This document shows positions 1 to 8,936 of a DNA stretch of 34,868 nucleotides, piece after piece; position 1 is the first letter of the stretch; each line of letters begins with the position of its first letter. The DNA is taken from assembly GCF_000157915.1 (NCBI RefSeq), contig NZ_EQ973643.1, positions 223,594 to 258,461 on the forward strand. Reading direction: 5' to 3'. The translations under genes and the position numbers were made by a program. The notes under the pieces are model-generated. The model saw nothing but the letters and a program-made list of their open reading frames with translations. It searched no databases and was not told the origin of the DNA. The DNA is from Phocaeicola coprophilus DSM 18228 = JCM 13818 (GTDB taxonomy: Bacteria > Bacteroidota > Bacteroidia > Bacteroidales > Bacteroidaceae).

Positions 1-645
1 TCGATAGGCATCGCCGGAGCGGCTTGGCTGGGTGCGGCCGTCGTGCTGCTCGTAATCGCTACCGTCGGACACCGCATAAAGGACATTATGGTGATATTGA
101 TTTTGGGTATGATGTTCTCGTCAGGCGTGAGCGCTGTCGTGCAGATATTGCAATATCTGAGCAAAGAGGAGGCGTTAAAGGCGTTCGTCATCTGGACGAT
201 GGGGTCGCTCGGCGACGTGACGGTGCCGCAGCTCGCCATCCTCCTTCCGTCGGTCATCGTCGGGTTGCTGCTGGCCGTATGGACGATCAAACCGCTCAAC
301 CTCCTGCTCTTCGGCGAGGAATATGCCGTAACGATGGGACTGAATATCCGCCGTTCGCGCGGTCTGCTGTTTCTCTCGACGACGCTGCTGGCCGGCACGG
401 TAACGGCTTTCTGCGGCCCGATCGGCTTCATCGGTCTTGCCATGCCTCACGTCGCGCGGATGCTCTTCCGCGAGGCCGACCACCGCGTGCTCCTGCCGGG
501 AACCCTTCTCTCGGGGGCGGCGGTATTGCTTCTTTGCGATATCGTTTCCAAAATGTTCACTTTGCCCGTAAATGCCATTACCGCACTGCTGGGAATCCCG
601 ATAGTCGTATGGGTGGTTTTACGCAATAAATCGATGACGGTATGA
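1..645 (+). CDS. FecCD-family iron-siderophore/heme ABC transporter permease (5'-truncated by window)
   Basis: This is the C-terminal part of an inner-membrane permease that, with the ATPase encoded next, would import ferric siderophore, heme or cobalamin from the periplasm. Frame 1 is open from the first base, so the start lies outside the window. About 214 residues are seen of a family that usually has about 330. Successive hydrophobic helices are evident, and the stretch around positions 390-470 contains the conserved GTVTAFCGPIGFIGLAMPH-type segment of FecCD/BtuC permeases, which carries the coupling helix that contacts the ATPase. The stop codon overlaps the next start (ATGA), which indicates translational coupling. 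The substrate cannot be told from sequence. This is a host gene, not a phage gene. Confidence 0.9.
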   Translation, partial: SIGIAGAAWLGAAVVLLVIATVGHRIKDIMVILILGMMFSSGVSAVVQILQYLSKEEALKAFVIWTMGSLGDVTVPQLAILLPSVIVGLLLAVWTIKPLNLLLFGEEYAVTMGLNIRRSRGLLFLSTTLLAGTVTAFCGPIGFIGLAMPHVARMLFREADHRVLLPGTLLSGAAVLLLCDIVSKMFTLPVNAITALLGIPIVVWVVLRNKSMTV

Positions 646-1406
646 TAGAACTGTGCGATTTTTCCATAGGCTACGCAGAGAAGAGGCTTCTCGATAAGGT
701 CGATGCCTCTTTCAAAAGAGGACAGCTGACTGCCCTTATTGGCAGGAACGGCACGGGGAAATCTACACTTCTCCGTGCCATAGCCGGACTGAATCATAAT
801 TATTGCGGTAAAATCCTGCTCGACGGACATTGTATCGCAAACATGAGAACTCCGGAGAAGGCAAGGCAACTGGCATTTGTCACGACCGAGCGCACACGCA
901 TCGCCAACCTGCGGTGCGAGGATGTCGTGGCTATCGGCCGCGCCCCTTACACCAACTGGATCGGCCGCATGCAGCCTCAAGATAGGGAAATCGTCATGCG
1001 GTCGCTCTCTTCGGTCGGAATGGAGGCGTATGCCGGCCGCACGATGGATAAGATGTCGGACGGTGAATGCCAGCGCATTATGATAGCCCGTGCTCTGGCT
1101 CAGGAAACGCCCGTCATCCTGTTGGACGAGCCGACCTCGTTTCTTGACATGCCCAACCGTTACGAATTGTGTTCCCTGCTCGCACGGTTAGCGCATGCTG
1201 AGGGCAAATGCATTCTGTTCTCCACTCACGAACTGGATATAGCCCTCTCGCTGAGTGACAGAATAGCCCTTATCGATACGCCCGTCCTTCACTGTCTGCC
1301 GACCTCCGAAATGATCCGCAGCGGGCATATCGAGCGGCTGTTCAACAATGCCGCCGTACAATTCGACCCCGTGAGCGGGATCGTGAAATCCATGCCAAGA
1401 GACTGA
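642..1406 (+). CDS. ABC transporter ATP-binding protein, FecE/BtuD type
   Basis: This is the cytoplasmic ATPase that powers the permease encoded immediately upstream; the ATGA overlap (642-645) implies one operon. The 254-residue length is normal for the family. Visible motifs are Walker A GRNGTGKST at residues 34-42, the ABC signature MSDGECQR near 138-145 (SDGE in place of the usual SGGE), Walker B VILLDEPTSFLD at 158-169, and the switch histidine in STHE at about 196. The substrate is probably a siderophore, heme or cobalamin, inferred from the FecCD partner. It is the last host gene before the prophage, and a hairpin follows 32 bases after its stop. Confidence 0.93.
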   Translation: MIELCDFSIGYAEKRLLDKVDASFKRGQLTALIGRNGTGKSTLLRAIAGLNHNYCGKILLDGHCIANMRTPEKARQLAFVTTERTRIANLRCEDVVAIGRAPYTNWIGRMQPQDREIVMRSLSSVGMEAYAGRTMDKMSDGECQRIMIARALAQETPVILLDEPTSFLDMPNRYELCSLLARLAHAEGKCILFSTHELDIALSLSDRIALIDTPVLHCLPTSEMIRSGHIERLFNNAAVQFDPVSGIVKSMPRD

Positions 1407-1437
1407 CTTTCCTGTCGGGAAACACGTCAGACGCAAT

Positions 1438-1468
1438 GAGGGTGTCCCAAAAAGTATTTGGCACCCTC
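1438..1468. terminator. Hairpin between the host ABC operon and the phage late operon
   Basis: GAGGGTG (1438-1444) pairs with CACCCTC (1462-1468). An inner stem CCAAA/TTTGG (1447-1451/1457-1461) closes a 5-base loop, with a 2-base bulge on one side. It lies between convergent genes ending at 1406 (+) and 1492 (-), which suits a shared bidirectional terminator. Neither side has a clear run of T, so termination is inferred from position and stem only. Confidence 0.5.
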
Positions 1469-1491
1469 GTATTCGTTGTAAGACATGTCGT

Positions 1492-2802
1492 TTATTTCGA
1501 TACCTCGCACATCAGCACGCCTTTCCCCGTCACATCGGCTTTCGAGACCGTGATGGATTTTCCCGTGTAGGTCTTCACGACGGAAGTCCCGGCAGAGTTC
1601 CACAGTTTCCATGTATAGGTATAAGCTGTCCCGCCCGTGTCGATTTCCTCACCGCCCCTGTATAACACGGCTTTGGCATCCACGTCATTGCCGTTGTTCT
1701 TGATGGTGAACCCCTTCTGGCTGACCAGATCAACCGTGATGGGGTCGGACATATCCGTGAAGGAGATGATGTCGCAGACGACCTTGTTCGCCGAGGCGTT
1801 GCCCGCCGAGGTGTCCGTATCCTTGATGGCGCACTTGAAGGTCTCGAAGTTGAGAACGGCATCTGCCGTAATCGTGATTTCGTTTGTCGTCCAGCCTGCC
1901 GTCACGCCCCGAGGATTGGTCGAGGTAAGGCATGCCCAGCCGGCACCCAGCATGGAGTTGTAGTAGGGACACGAAACGGCGGCTCCCGATGCGGCTGCGG
2001 CACTCAGTGCGGAGGTCAGCGTCACGACCTTCGTGGAGGCGTTGACTGCCGAAATGGTGTACTGTGCCGATCCTATGGTTATCCTGCCTCCCGCCTCCAT
2101 GTTCATTACCGAAGCGACCGTTATGGTCGTGGCTCCGGCTGCCGCGGCAGCTGTCAGTGTCGTGCCCGCGAATACCGCCGAATCCTTGATGCCCCACGCG
2201 TAGGTGACGTTCGTCGTGTCGATAGAGGCTCCGCGCCACAGGTCGCAATGCGCCCTGAGCGTCGCCACCTCGTCGTTCTTGAATACGATGCCGTCGGGTG
2301 CATACGCCACGGCGGCGATCATCGCTCCGGCGTTCAGGTGCTGCGTGAACTGAATCTCCGCCCGGAACGGAATCTCCAGCCCGTTGGCGTCGATGTAAAC
2401 CGCCTCGAAAGTATAACGCACTTGCGGAGCGGAAACGGTCATGTGGTTGGCTTTGACGGTAAGGGCATACTTGGCCGATGCCGCGCCGATGGTGCAGCTG
2501 TCCTGTCCGGAGACGATCGCCGTACCGTTCTTGTACCACTTGGCCGAGCCGCTCTTCACGCCTGCCGTAAGCGTCGCGGCATTGCCTACCGAGGTGATCT
2601 GGTCGGTCGCCGCCTGACCGCTGACGAAGAGCGAAGGGGTAAGTACCAGATAGGGAGAAGCCGCCCACGAAGGGGCATAGGCATTGTTGTCTCTGTTGTA
2701 CACCTGTGTCAGGGGCTGCGAGGAGCCGATGAATGCCTGCAACGATACCGCGTCGTTCTGGTCGATGATGGTGACCTGCCCGCGGGCTACTTTTACTGCC
2801 AT
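1492..2802 (-). CDS. Phage tail fibre/appendage protein with Ig-like C-terminal domain
   Basis: This 436-residue protein is the last gene of the late operon. The N-terminus (starting MAVKVARGQVTIIDQND) resembles the beginning of many Bacteroidetes phage tail-fibre proteins. In the middle (about residues 215-280) is a small threonine/alanine/valine-rich beta module of the 'GATTITVAS...ITIGSAQYTISAV' kind seen in phage fibres and adhesins. The last 60 or so residues hold an Ig-like domain with the motif YRGGEEI, which also occurs at the end of the preceding gene product (2809-5076). Its likely place is the distal fibre or tail tip, contacting the host surface. It begins 6 bases after the upstream stop, so the two are co-translated or co-transcribed. 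The exact role is not recognised. Confidence 0.75.
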   Translation of the reverse strand: MAVKVARGQVTIIDQNDAVSLQAFIGSSQPLTQVYNRDNNAYAPSWAASPYLVLTPSLFVSGQAATDQITSVGNAATLTAGVKSGSAKWYKNGTAIVSGQDSCTIGAASAKYALTVKANHMTVSAPQVRYTFEAVYIDANGLEIPFRAEIQFTQHLNAGAMIAAVAYAPDGIVFKNDEVATLRAHCDLWRGASIDTTNVTYAWGIKDSAVFAGTTLTAAAAAGATTITVASVMNMEAGGRITIGSAQYTISAVNASTKVVTLTSALSAAAASGAAVSCPYYNSMLGAGWACLTSTNPRGVTAGWTTNEITITADAVLNFETFKCAIKDTDTSAGNASANKVVCDIISFTDMSDPITVDLVSQKGFTIKNNGNDVDAKAVLYRGGEEIDTGGTAYTYTWKLWNSAGTSVVKTYTGKSITVSKADVTGKGVLMCEVSK

Positions 2803-2808
2803 AATAGA

Positions 2809-5076
2809 TTATCGGTTATTTGTTATTTCCACTTCGCAATCGAAAACGGCCTTGCGCCACACGTCCCCGCCGGTTATCTCTATCTCCCTGCCGTAACGCG
2901 GTGCGGCGTTCCATATCCTGTCACTCTCCGTATCGCGGCTCGTCCGTATCCAGCGGAAATTGCCGTCGGGAATGAGCGATGTAATCTCTTCACCGCCCCT
3001 GTACACCCTGGCACGGAGTACCGTCGAGACGATTCCGTTGCGGAATGTCGTGCCGTTTTCAGACTCCACATAAACAGTATAGGAGGGAGATCCGTCGTAA
3101 AGTTTGAAAAAGGTATGGGTCGCACTGATTTTTTCATTACGGTATGTTGCCGTGTAGCGGAGGGTCAGCACGTCGCGCCCTTCCCAGCCATGAAACGGGG
3201 GTGTCATTTCAAATACGGCGGCATTGCATCCGGCATCTTTCCATATGCCGTCAACGGCAAGGTATTCCCACTGCCGACTTTCCGGCTCGAAATTGTATTC
3301 GGTCGCCACAAGCGGGATATTCTCCGGCTCGCATGCGCCTGAAAGCTCGTCCTTGAAATGGAACGCCGTGCCGCCTGTCAGGGAGACGGAACGGGGCTTG
3401 AGCAGTTCCTGCGCCTCCTCATCGAGGTCTTCCCAGCGGATGGTCACATCGCGCAGTTCGATGGTATCCTTGCCCCACTTGAACCGTCCCGAGGCGAAAT
3501 GGCCCGTCCCGTCCGGATGGATGACGAAAGAACCGTCCCGTGAAACGATCGAGCCGTCTTCGTTCAGCCGCAACAGGGGATTCTGTATGGTACCCCCGAT
3601 ACCTCCCTTATTGAACCAGGCACCGTAATCGTCCGTGTAGGACAAGGCTTCATCGGTCGCCTGATAGGGGGTCACGTTCCTTCCGGCCTCCAATTGAGGG
3701 GCGGACAACGACAGGGGGACGGAAGCGGCAATGCCGAGACACATGACGGGGGAATCTGACCCGCGTATGAGGAACGGGACATTATAACGGACCCATCCTT
3801 TACCGGCAGCCACCGTCCGATCACCGACAAGATGTTCATCCTGATAGAACCGGATGGCTGCCGTATCTTCCGCTTTTATCCAGACTGAGAAACAATAACA
3901 GACTCCTGTATGAGCCTCCCGCCAGGCGGCACTTTGCGCACCAAGAAGACTGTCTCCGGCTATCCGTACACACCGCCCGAGTCCGGCGGGAGATGTTTCA
4001 TCCAGCTCTTCCGAATGGCTGAACCGGCAGGACAGGCTGTCAGGTATGACATTCTTGTGGATTTTGCCCACATAAAACGTGCTTGAAAAACCGTTCTCGT
4101 CTCCCGCGGTAAGCGTGCCGGCTATATTGACATTGCGTGTGGCATAGAGATTCTGGAAATAGGCCCCGTAACCATCCAACATGCCGAAGACCGGATCGAT
4201 GATGCCGCTGACCTTTCCCACACGGGCCTTGCTCGCCTCGCTGAAAGCGGATACGGAGGCAAGACGAACAATGTTCAGGTCGGCGACCTCGCACCAGTCC
4301 CCCTCGGAGGCCAGGCTTGATGTCAGGTCAAGAAACAGGCTCCGGCTGTACTGTGCCGGGTAATCCACGGTGATGACCCATAACTTGTACTTCCATTCCC
4401 GGCCGATGGAGATTTCATCTTCCGCATCCGTCTTTTCACGGTTCGTATAGCCGAATCGGATCGGTACGGAACCTGATGTTTTGGAAGACCTGACCTTGAA
4501 CGATACCAGCAGGCGCTCCGGGTATCCGACCGGTTCTTCCAATGTCAGCATCAGCCCGAAGGAAGCGTTTCCTGCCGGTTCCGCGTTGCGGATAATGCGG
4601 ACAATGCGTGTCGCTTCCGAATCGGCATCCAGATATTCCGTTTGCAGCATGCTGCCATAAACGGCGTACCTGGACTTGTCCGGCACTCCCGCCATGCCTC
4701 CGTCCATGACGGGATAGCACAGGGAGCGTTCGGTCGCCATGCCGTCGATGACATCCATATAGGGTGAATCGCTGTCAGAAGCCGTCAGGTACAAGGCGCC
4801 GCTACGTGCCGTATCGAACAGGTTGGTAATCCGCACGAAGTCCAGCAGTTCACCGCCCTGCGGTTCGTCCCCGTCCAGCAATGCCCCGATGAAATAAGGG
4901 GCGTCCTTGTCTCCGACAAGCTCCGTTCCGGTTTCTGTCACGCACATCAGCGAATAGACGGTACGCTCCCGTTCGGCATATTGCCTGCGGATGATATCCC
5001 CGGCTTGCAGTCCCTGTGTCTTCTGCGAGTCGGGGGCAATACGGATCTTGTATGTCGGATAACGGAATACGGACAT
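2809..5076 (-). CDS. Large phage tail fibre / receptor-binding-type protein
   Basis: This 755-residue protein sits between two other fibre genes in the tail module. The N-terminus (MSVFRYPTYKIRIAPDS) would plug into the tail. The middle has a carbohydrate-binding-like or jelly-roll region (about residues 330-460, with CYCFSVWIKAEDTAAIRFYQD and APQLEAGRNVTPYQ, a pattern common in phage fibre proteins ending in '..QLE.G..ATPY'). A linker follows with RLNEDGSIVSRDGSFVIHPDG, typical of Bacteroides phage fibre proteins. The C-terminus is an Ig-like domain sharing YRGGEEI with the 2802-1492 product. It is inferred to bind a glycan on the host. The gap to the upstream gene is 3 bases. Confidence 0.75.
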   Translation of the reverse strand: MSVFRYPTYKIRIAPDSQKTQGLQAGDIIRRQYAERERTVYSLMCVTETGTELVGDKDAPYFIGALLDGDEPQGGELLDFVRITNLFDTARSGALYLTASDSDSPYMDVIDGMATERSLCYPVMDGGMAGVPDKSRYAVYGSMLQTEYLDADSEATRIVRIIRNAEPAGNASFGLMLTLEEPVGYPERLLVSFKVRSSKTSGSVPIRFGYTNREKTDAEDEISIGREWKYKLWVITVDYPAQYSRSLFLDLTSSLASEGDWCEVADLNIVRLASVSAFSEASKARVGKVSGIIDPVFGMLDGYGAYFQNLYATRNVNIAGTLTAGDENGFSSTFYVGKIHKNVIPDSLSCRFSHSEELDETSPAGLGRCVRIAGDSLLGAQSAAWREAHTGVCYCFSVWIKAEDTAAIRFYQDEHLVGDRTVAAGKGWVRYNVPFLIRGSDSPVMCLGIAASVPLSLSAPQLEAGRNVTPYQATDEALSYTDDYGAWFNKGGIGGTIQNPLLRLNEDGSIVSRDGSFVIHPDGTGHFASGRFKWGKDTIELRDVTIRWEDLDEEAQELLKPRSVSLTGGTAFHFKDELSGACEPENIPLVATEYNFEPESRQWEYLAVDGIWKDAGCNAAVFEMTPPFHGWEGRDVLTLRYTATYRNEKISATHTFFKLYDGSPSYTVYVESENGTTFRNGIVSTVLRARVYRGGEEITSLIPDGNFRWIRTSRDTESDRIWNAAPRYGREIEITGGDVWRKAVFDCEVEITNNR

Positions 5077-5079
5077 GGA

Positions 5080-6768
5080 TTATGACAGTTTTTCCACGGT
5101 GTCTCCCGAACAGCTGTCGCTGATCCAGAAGGAACCGTTGGTTACCGAAGTCTTTTCGACCTCGAACTCATAGGCGCGGAACTTACGGCGGGCCACCACC
5201 TCGTCGAATGTGGCGGAGACGCCTCCTGTCGTCCGGTTCCGGCGGACAGCCCATCCGCTTCCGGAAAGGCCCGGGGAAAAGAACTCCGAAGAGAGCGACC
5301 CGGTAAAGACGCTGTTTCCGTAATGCCGGATACCGTCCTCCACCGCTTGCAGGCGTAACGCCTCTGTCAAGTATAGGATTCTGTCAGTAATCCGGGTGGG
5401 CGACGCATGGATTCCGATATGCCCGGCTGCTTCCAACGGAACAGCGACCGTAACGAAATCGGCATCGGTGCGGATATGGAACGATTCGCTGTGACGGTTC
5501 TGCGGGGCATAACAGCTCACGGACGGACGGTGTGAAAAATCCGTGCTGTGAGGGATAGCCGTCCTTACGTCCTCTTCCTCGTAGATTACCTCGGAAGAAA
5601 GCGATACGCGCTCCCTGTCGCCTGTGAACATAAATCCCTCTGCTGTGCCCATCCGCAAGCGCTTGTGGATAACGATACCTTCATCGGAAGTGTCTACCCG
5701 GTATGAGGAGAGCAGGTCGGCGCCGTAGTTGTGGCGGACAGTCAGCGAGCCCGGAAAACAAGCCTTTCCGTAAGGGGAAAGCATCAGACACTCGCCGTCC
5801 ACGTCCGATATGCCGGAGAACAGGCGTATCTTCGGGGTATGGTCGCCGCCTAAAAGAAGGTCACCGCCGATACTCCCGAACTGTATCTTGTCCTTGTCGG
5901 TACAGAGCAGTACGGGAACATCTCCGATCCGGATGCCGAATCCGTCCAGGAACGAGAGGAACCCGCCGAGCGCGACATCCTCTTCCGAAAACGAAAGCAG
6001 ACATTTCCCTTTGTCGCCCAGTTCCACGCCTTGCAAGGCTTTCAGTCCGCCATCCATGACCGTACTCCCTCGCACCGTCAGATTCCGTCTCACCATGCCG
6101 TCCCGCATCGTCCAATCCACCGTGTCCGTATTGGCGTTGCCACGATGATAGACATCCTGCCCGCCCACGGCCAGCCGTGTCGGGGAGATGGATATTCCTG
6201 TATCCTCGTCCCCGATAATCCATGCCCCTTTGGAATGTACCGTCGCATCCAGAAAGTCTATATGGGAAGCGTTGATTGTAGCGGTGGCCTTGTCCGCGTC
6301 GTAACGGAGCAACTGCCTGCCGCCGATATGCAGGCTGTCGCCCCCGACTTTCAGGTTGCCGGTAATCCTGATACCGTACTCGATGGCAGTTACCACACCT
6401 TCCGGATCGGTAATGTCCTGCGAATAGGTTTCCAGGATACGGGTGTTTCCAATGCCGGCTTCGAAACCGTAATTGGCACTGAGCTTGCCGGTCATGTCAC
6501 CGCCCGATTTCTTCAGGTAATCCAACAGCAAGCCACCGCTTCCGGAACCGCCTTCTCCCGTAACGGCTCCGGCAATGGCGGATGCAAAACCGTAAGCGGT
6601 ATTCTTCAGTCTCAGGCTGGTCTCGTCGCCTTCCTCGATGCCGTAAGGATGCTCGTCGTCCTTTTTCTGCTGGGCATTGAAAAAGTTATGGTACAGCTGT
6701 GCATAGATGGAATAGCACAGGCTCTCCTTGTCGAGGGTTTCTATATCGGGATGCAGTTGTACGCTCAT
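5080..6768 (-). CDS. Phage tail fibre/tip protein
   Basis: This protein has 562 residues with the start at 6768 (MSVQLHPDIETLDK). The ATG overlaps the stop of the spike-like gene as ATGA; a longer open frame reaching 6885 would overlap that gene by 120 bases and is not preferred. The N-terminal 100 residues are helical (tail-anchoring), followed by a Gly/Ser-rich linker near residue 80. A long beta-rich body has repeated 'GGL..LG..K' turns of the type seen in trimeric fibre shafts, plus the motif LKKSGGDMTGKL, a frequent phage-fibre linker. It probably connects the baseplate to the two distal fibre proteins encoded downstream. No enzymatic motif is seen. Confidence 0.72.
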   Translation of the reverse strand: MSVQLHPDIETLDKESLCYSIYAQLYHNFFNAQQKKDDEHPYGIEEGDETSLRLKNTAYGFASAIAGAVTGEGGSGSGGLLLDYLKKSGGDMTGKLSANYGFEAGIGNTRILETYSQDITDPEGVVTAIEYGIRITGNLKVGGDSLHIGGRQLLRYDADKATATINASHIDFLDATVHSKGAWIIGDEDTGISISPTRLAVGGQDVYHRGNANTDTVDWTMRDGMVRRNLTVRGSTVMDGGLKALQGVELGDKGKCLLSFSEEDVALGGFLSFLDGFGIRIGDVPVLLCTDKDKIQFGSIGGDLLLGGDHTPKIRLFSGISDVDGECLMLSPYGKACFPGSLTVRHNYGADLLSSYRVDTSDEGIVIHKRLRMGTAEGFMFTGDRERVSLSSEVIYEEEDVRTAIPHSTDFSHRPSVSCYAPQNRHSESFHIRTDADFVTVAVPLEAAGHIGIHASPTRITDRILYLTEALRLQAVEDGIRHYGNSVFTGSLSSEFFSPGLSGSGWAVRRNRTTGGVSATFDEVVARRKFRAYEFEVEKTSVTNGSFWISDSCSGDTVEKLS

Positions 6769-7655
6769 TTGGTATAGCTGGTCTTGGAAAGAAATTTCTG
6801 GATACGTGATGTCAGCGAGATGAAGTTCGGCATATTGATCGGCGACATCGTGCCCATCAGTGTGGGAGTCATGATTTTCGAACATTCCGTCAGGAAGTCG
6901 AGCATCAGCCGGGCAAGCTCATTACCCAGAACCAGCGGCTCGGTGGCATTCTCGTCACCGAGCGTCACCTTGTTGTCGGCAACGGCAACGGTCGTGGAAT
7001 TGACCTTTTGTACCACTTTATCTGCTGTCTGTCTGACTTCAGACTTGTCCACCGTATGCGTGATGCTTTCCGCATCGATAACGGTTGTCGCTTCCTTGTC
7101 CTTGTCATTCCTAACGGTTGTTGTGACGGCCGTCGGCGTATAGTGGGTGGAGGTCTCGTTACCGGTGGTTTCCAGTTCGTCGTAGTCCGGGGAAGAGTCG
7201 TTTTCCGGATCCAGTTCCTCCATTTCGGTCACGCCGATGACGGTTTCCGTGCGGGCATTGAGCCGCAGGATATCCACATGGGAGAAGTTAACCACATAGG
7301 CATAACGGGTGGCGGCATCCATGAAGATGGTCACGTCGGAAAAAAGTGCGGGGACGATCAGGAAGCCGCCTTCGCTGTTGGTGGCGGCCGAGAGCAACAC
7401 GCCTTTATGGATAACAGGTTCGGCGGAGGCCGTCTCGTCCGGGTACTCGCCGACATCAATGGTACCGCCGTAGTCGGAAAACTCCTCGTCCGAGGGGTTG
7501 TCGTGTATCTTGGCGACATAGCCGTGTATCATGCGGGCCGTACCGATACCGGACATGCCTCCGGGAGCCAGATTGATACGCTCCATACTCCGTCCCAAGG
7601 CTATCTTGCGGATAGCCTCACGGATAAGCAACTGGTTGGATTTGTCTGAAGACAT
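6765..7655 (-). CDS. Putative baseplate spike / assembly protein (gpV or Mu gp45-like position)
   Basis: This protein has 296 residues with the ATG at 7655 (MSSDKSNQLL). A TTG 45 bases further upstream (7700) is possible but less likely. The C-terminal third has a regular alternating beta pattern (THTVDKSEVRQTADKVV... VAVADNKVTLGD), followed by 'EPLVLGNELARLMLDFL', the helix that commonly closes phage spike proteins. This suggests a beta-helical puncturing device, but no PAAR or gpV domain can be proved by eye. The central part is rich in Thr, Asp and Glu. It lies directly downstream of the antisense SEFIR gene and has a motif copy (7667-7675) just before its start. Assignment rests on position plus pattern. 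Confidence 0.55.
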   Translation of the reverse strand: MSSDKSNQLLIREAIRKIALGRSMERINLAPGGMSGIGTARMIHGYVAKIHDNPSDEEFSDYGGTIDVGEYPDETASAEPVIHKGVLLSAATNSEGGFLIVPALFSDVTIFMDAATRYAYVVNFSHVDILRLNARTETVIGVTEMEELDPENDSSPDYDELETTGNETSTHYTPTAVTTTVRNDKDKEATTVIDAESITHTVDKSEVRQTADKVVQKVNSTTVAVADNKVTLGDENATEPLVLGNELARLMLDFLTECSKIMTPTLMGTMSPINMPNFISLTSRIQKFLSKTSYTK

Positions 7656-7666
7656 GAGTTTTTTGA

Positions 7667-7675
7667 AAGAATAGG
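7667..7675 (-). promoter_or_regulatory. Variant copy of the late-gene upstream motif (spike gene)
   Basis: On the minus strand this reads CCTATTCTT, one mismatch from the CCTACTCTT word found before other late genes. It ends 11 nt before the ATG at 7655, closer than the other copies. It sits where transcription would have to restart after the antisense SEFIR gene. Confidence 0.35.
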
Positions 7676-7685
7676 AGGAGCATAG

Positions 7686-7716
7686 TTTATTGGTTGCCAA
7701 TTATTTTGTACTTTTG
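7686..7716 (+). promoter_or_regulatory. Bacteroidales-type promoter for the SEFIR gene
   Basis: TACTTTTG (7709-7716) matches the TAnnTTTG -7 element of Bacteroidales. TTTA at 7686-7689 lies exactly 19 nt upstream in place of the TTTG -33 element. Transcription would begin near 7723, which favours the ATG at 7737 over the one at 7725. Confidence 0.6.
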
Positions 7717-7736
7717 CAAAGACAATGATATTACTT

Positions 7737-8927
7737 ATGAAACAAGAAATTTTAGAATCCTATATTACATATATATTTGATTTCTTTCAAAAATCAAGAT
7801 GCTTTAAAGCCGGGCAAGGTAACATGCTCAGAAATTTTAGATTTGCAGCTGAAAAGCAATTTACTCGTAATCAATTGGGTATATTGTATTTCCTGGTAAA
7901 TACCCTCATTGATAATGGCTATCTCTACTTAAAAGATAGAGATTTTATAGCTCTTACGGAGAATGGTGCCGATGTTATAAATGGGGGAGAGTGTGTTATT
8001 CCTAAAATTTCCCTTGAGCGGACAATTTATGAAAAAGAGACCAGTAGATCAGATATATATGAACAGCTTTGGAATATTATCGGATCGAACAAAGAAAATG
8101 ATTATGCGCCGCTGTATGTAGATGGACCATTGTTTTATAATACAATCAGGCCATATTTAACAACATTGTCGTTACCTCATACATATGGGGAATATATGGC
8201 AGAATTGCGGGAAAAGGAAGAATTTACATCAAGAATTAAATGGTATAGGACTTTATTTTTAGCTCTTGATGAGAATGATGTACAAAAATTCCTCAAAGAT
8301 TTGTCTATCAAAATAAACAGGCTGCTGCTAATGAATACTCCAAAAGATGCGATACAAGAAGCTTTGAATCCTTGGGCAGATGTAGACATTCCTACAATCG
8401 ATAATACGCCTCTGCCTGAAATTCTCAATAAAGTGGCGGAAGAACCAATTGTGAATAAAAACAAGCCGTTTGTGTTGATTTCGTATGCGTGGGAGGTAGA
8501 AGACAATGTCTTTATGAATTGGATTCAAACTTTCGCCAAAGATTTGCGAAGACGAGGGATTGATGCTCAAATAGACCAGTATCAACCTCATGGAACTGAC
8601 TTGCCTAAATTTATGCTTGAAAGCATCCGTAAGGCAACTAAAGTTCTGTGCATTCTGACTCCAAAGTATAAAGAGAAAGCTGAATCCGGTAAAGGAGGTG
8701 CCGCTTATGAAGGGGGTATAATATCACATGAAATATATAACAATCAGGGAACCACTAAATTTATACCGGTTGTACGCAAAGGGTCTTTTGAAACTTCGAC
8801 ACCGGATTTCATTAGTGGAAGAAAAGGTTTTGATTGCTCTACTGACGATAAATACAATAGCGAACTTCCGAATATTATCAAGGTAATAAACGAAGAACCA
8901 TTGATAGAAATTCCTCCTGTTGAATAA
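7737..8927 (+). CDS. SEFIR/TIR-like domain protein, likely anti-phage defence cargo
   Basis: This 396-residue protein (start MKQEILESY) is encoded antisense within the tail module. The C-terminal half (about residues 243-370) is a SEFIR domain, a TIR relative: FVLISYAWEVED at the first strand, then DLRRRGIDAQIDQYQPH, ATKVLCILTPKYKEKAE, and GGAAYEGGIISHEIY. Bacterial SEFIR proteins are reported single-gene abortive defence proteins thought to act through NAD depletion. The N-terminal half has a helical, winged-helix-like segment (LGILYFLVNTLIDNGYL) and may be the sensor; this is not recognised. The gene is visibly more AT-rich than its neighbours and has its own promoter, as expected for a prophage moron. 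It converges on the hub gene with 9 bases between stops. The ATG at 7725 would give an almost leaderless mRNA. Confidence 0.85.
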   Translation: MKQEILESYITYIFDFFQKSRCFKAGQGNMLRNFRFAAEKQFTRNQLGILYFLVNTLIDNGYLYLKDRDFIALTENGADVINGGECVIPKISLERTIYEKETSRSDIYEQLWNIIGSNKENDYAPLYVDGPLFYNTIRPYLTTLSLPHTYGEYMAELREKEEFTSRIKWYRTLFLALDENDVQKFLKDLSIKINRLLLMNTPKDAIQEALNPWADVDIPTIDNTPLPEILNKVAEEPIVNKNKPFVLISYAWEVEDNVFMNWIQTFAKDLRRRGIDAQIDQYQPHGTDLPKFMLESIRKATKVLCILTPKYKEKAESGKGGAAYEGGIISHEIYNNQGTTKFIPVVRKGSFETSTPDFISGRKGFDCSTDDKYNSELPNIIKVINEEPLIEIPPVE

Positions 8928-8936
8928 CGGTAAATC

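Noticed and set aside
2248..3342. Rightward open frame of 364 codons opposite the fibre genes
   Set aside because: Antisense to two fibre genes and spans their junction; amino acid composition is not protein-like.
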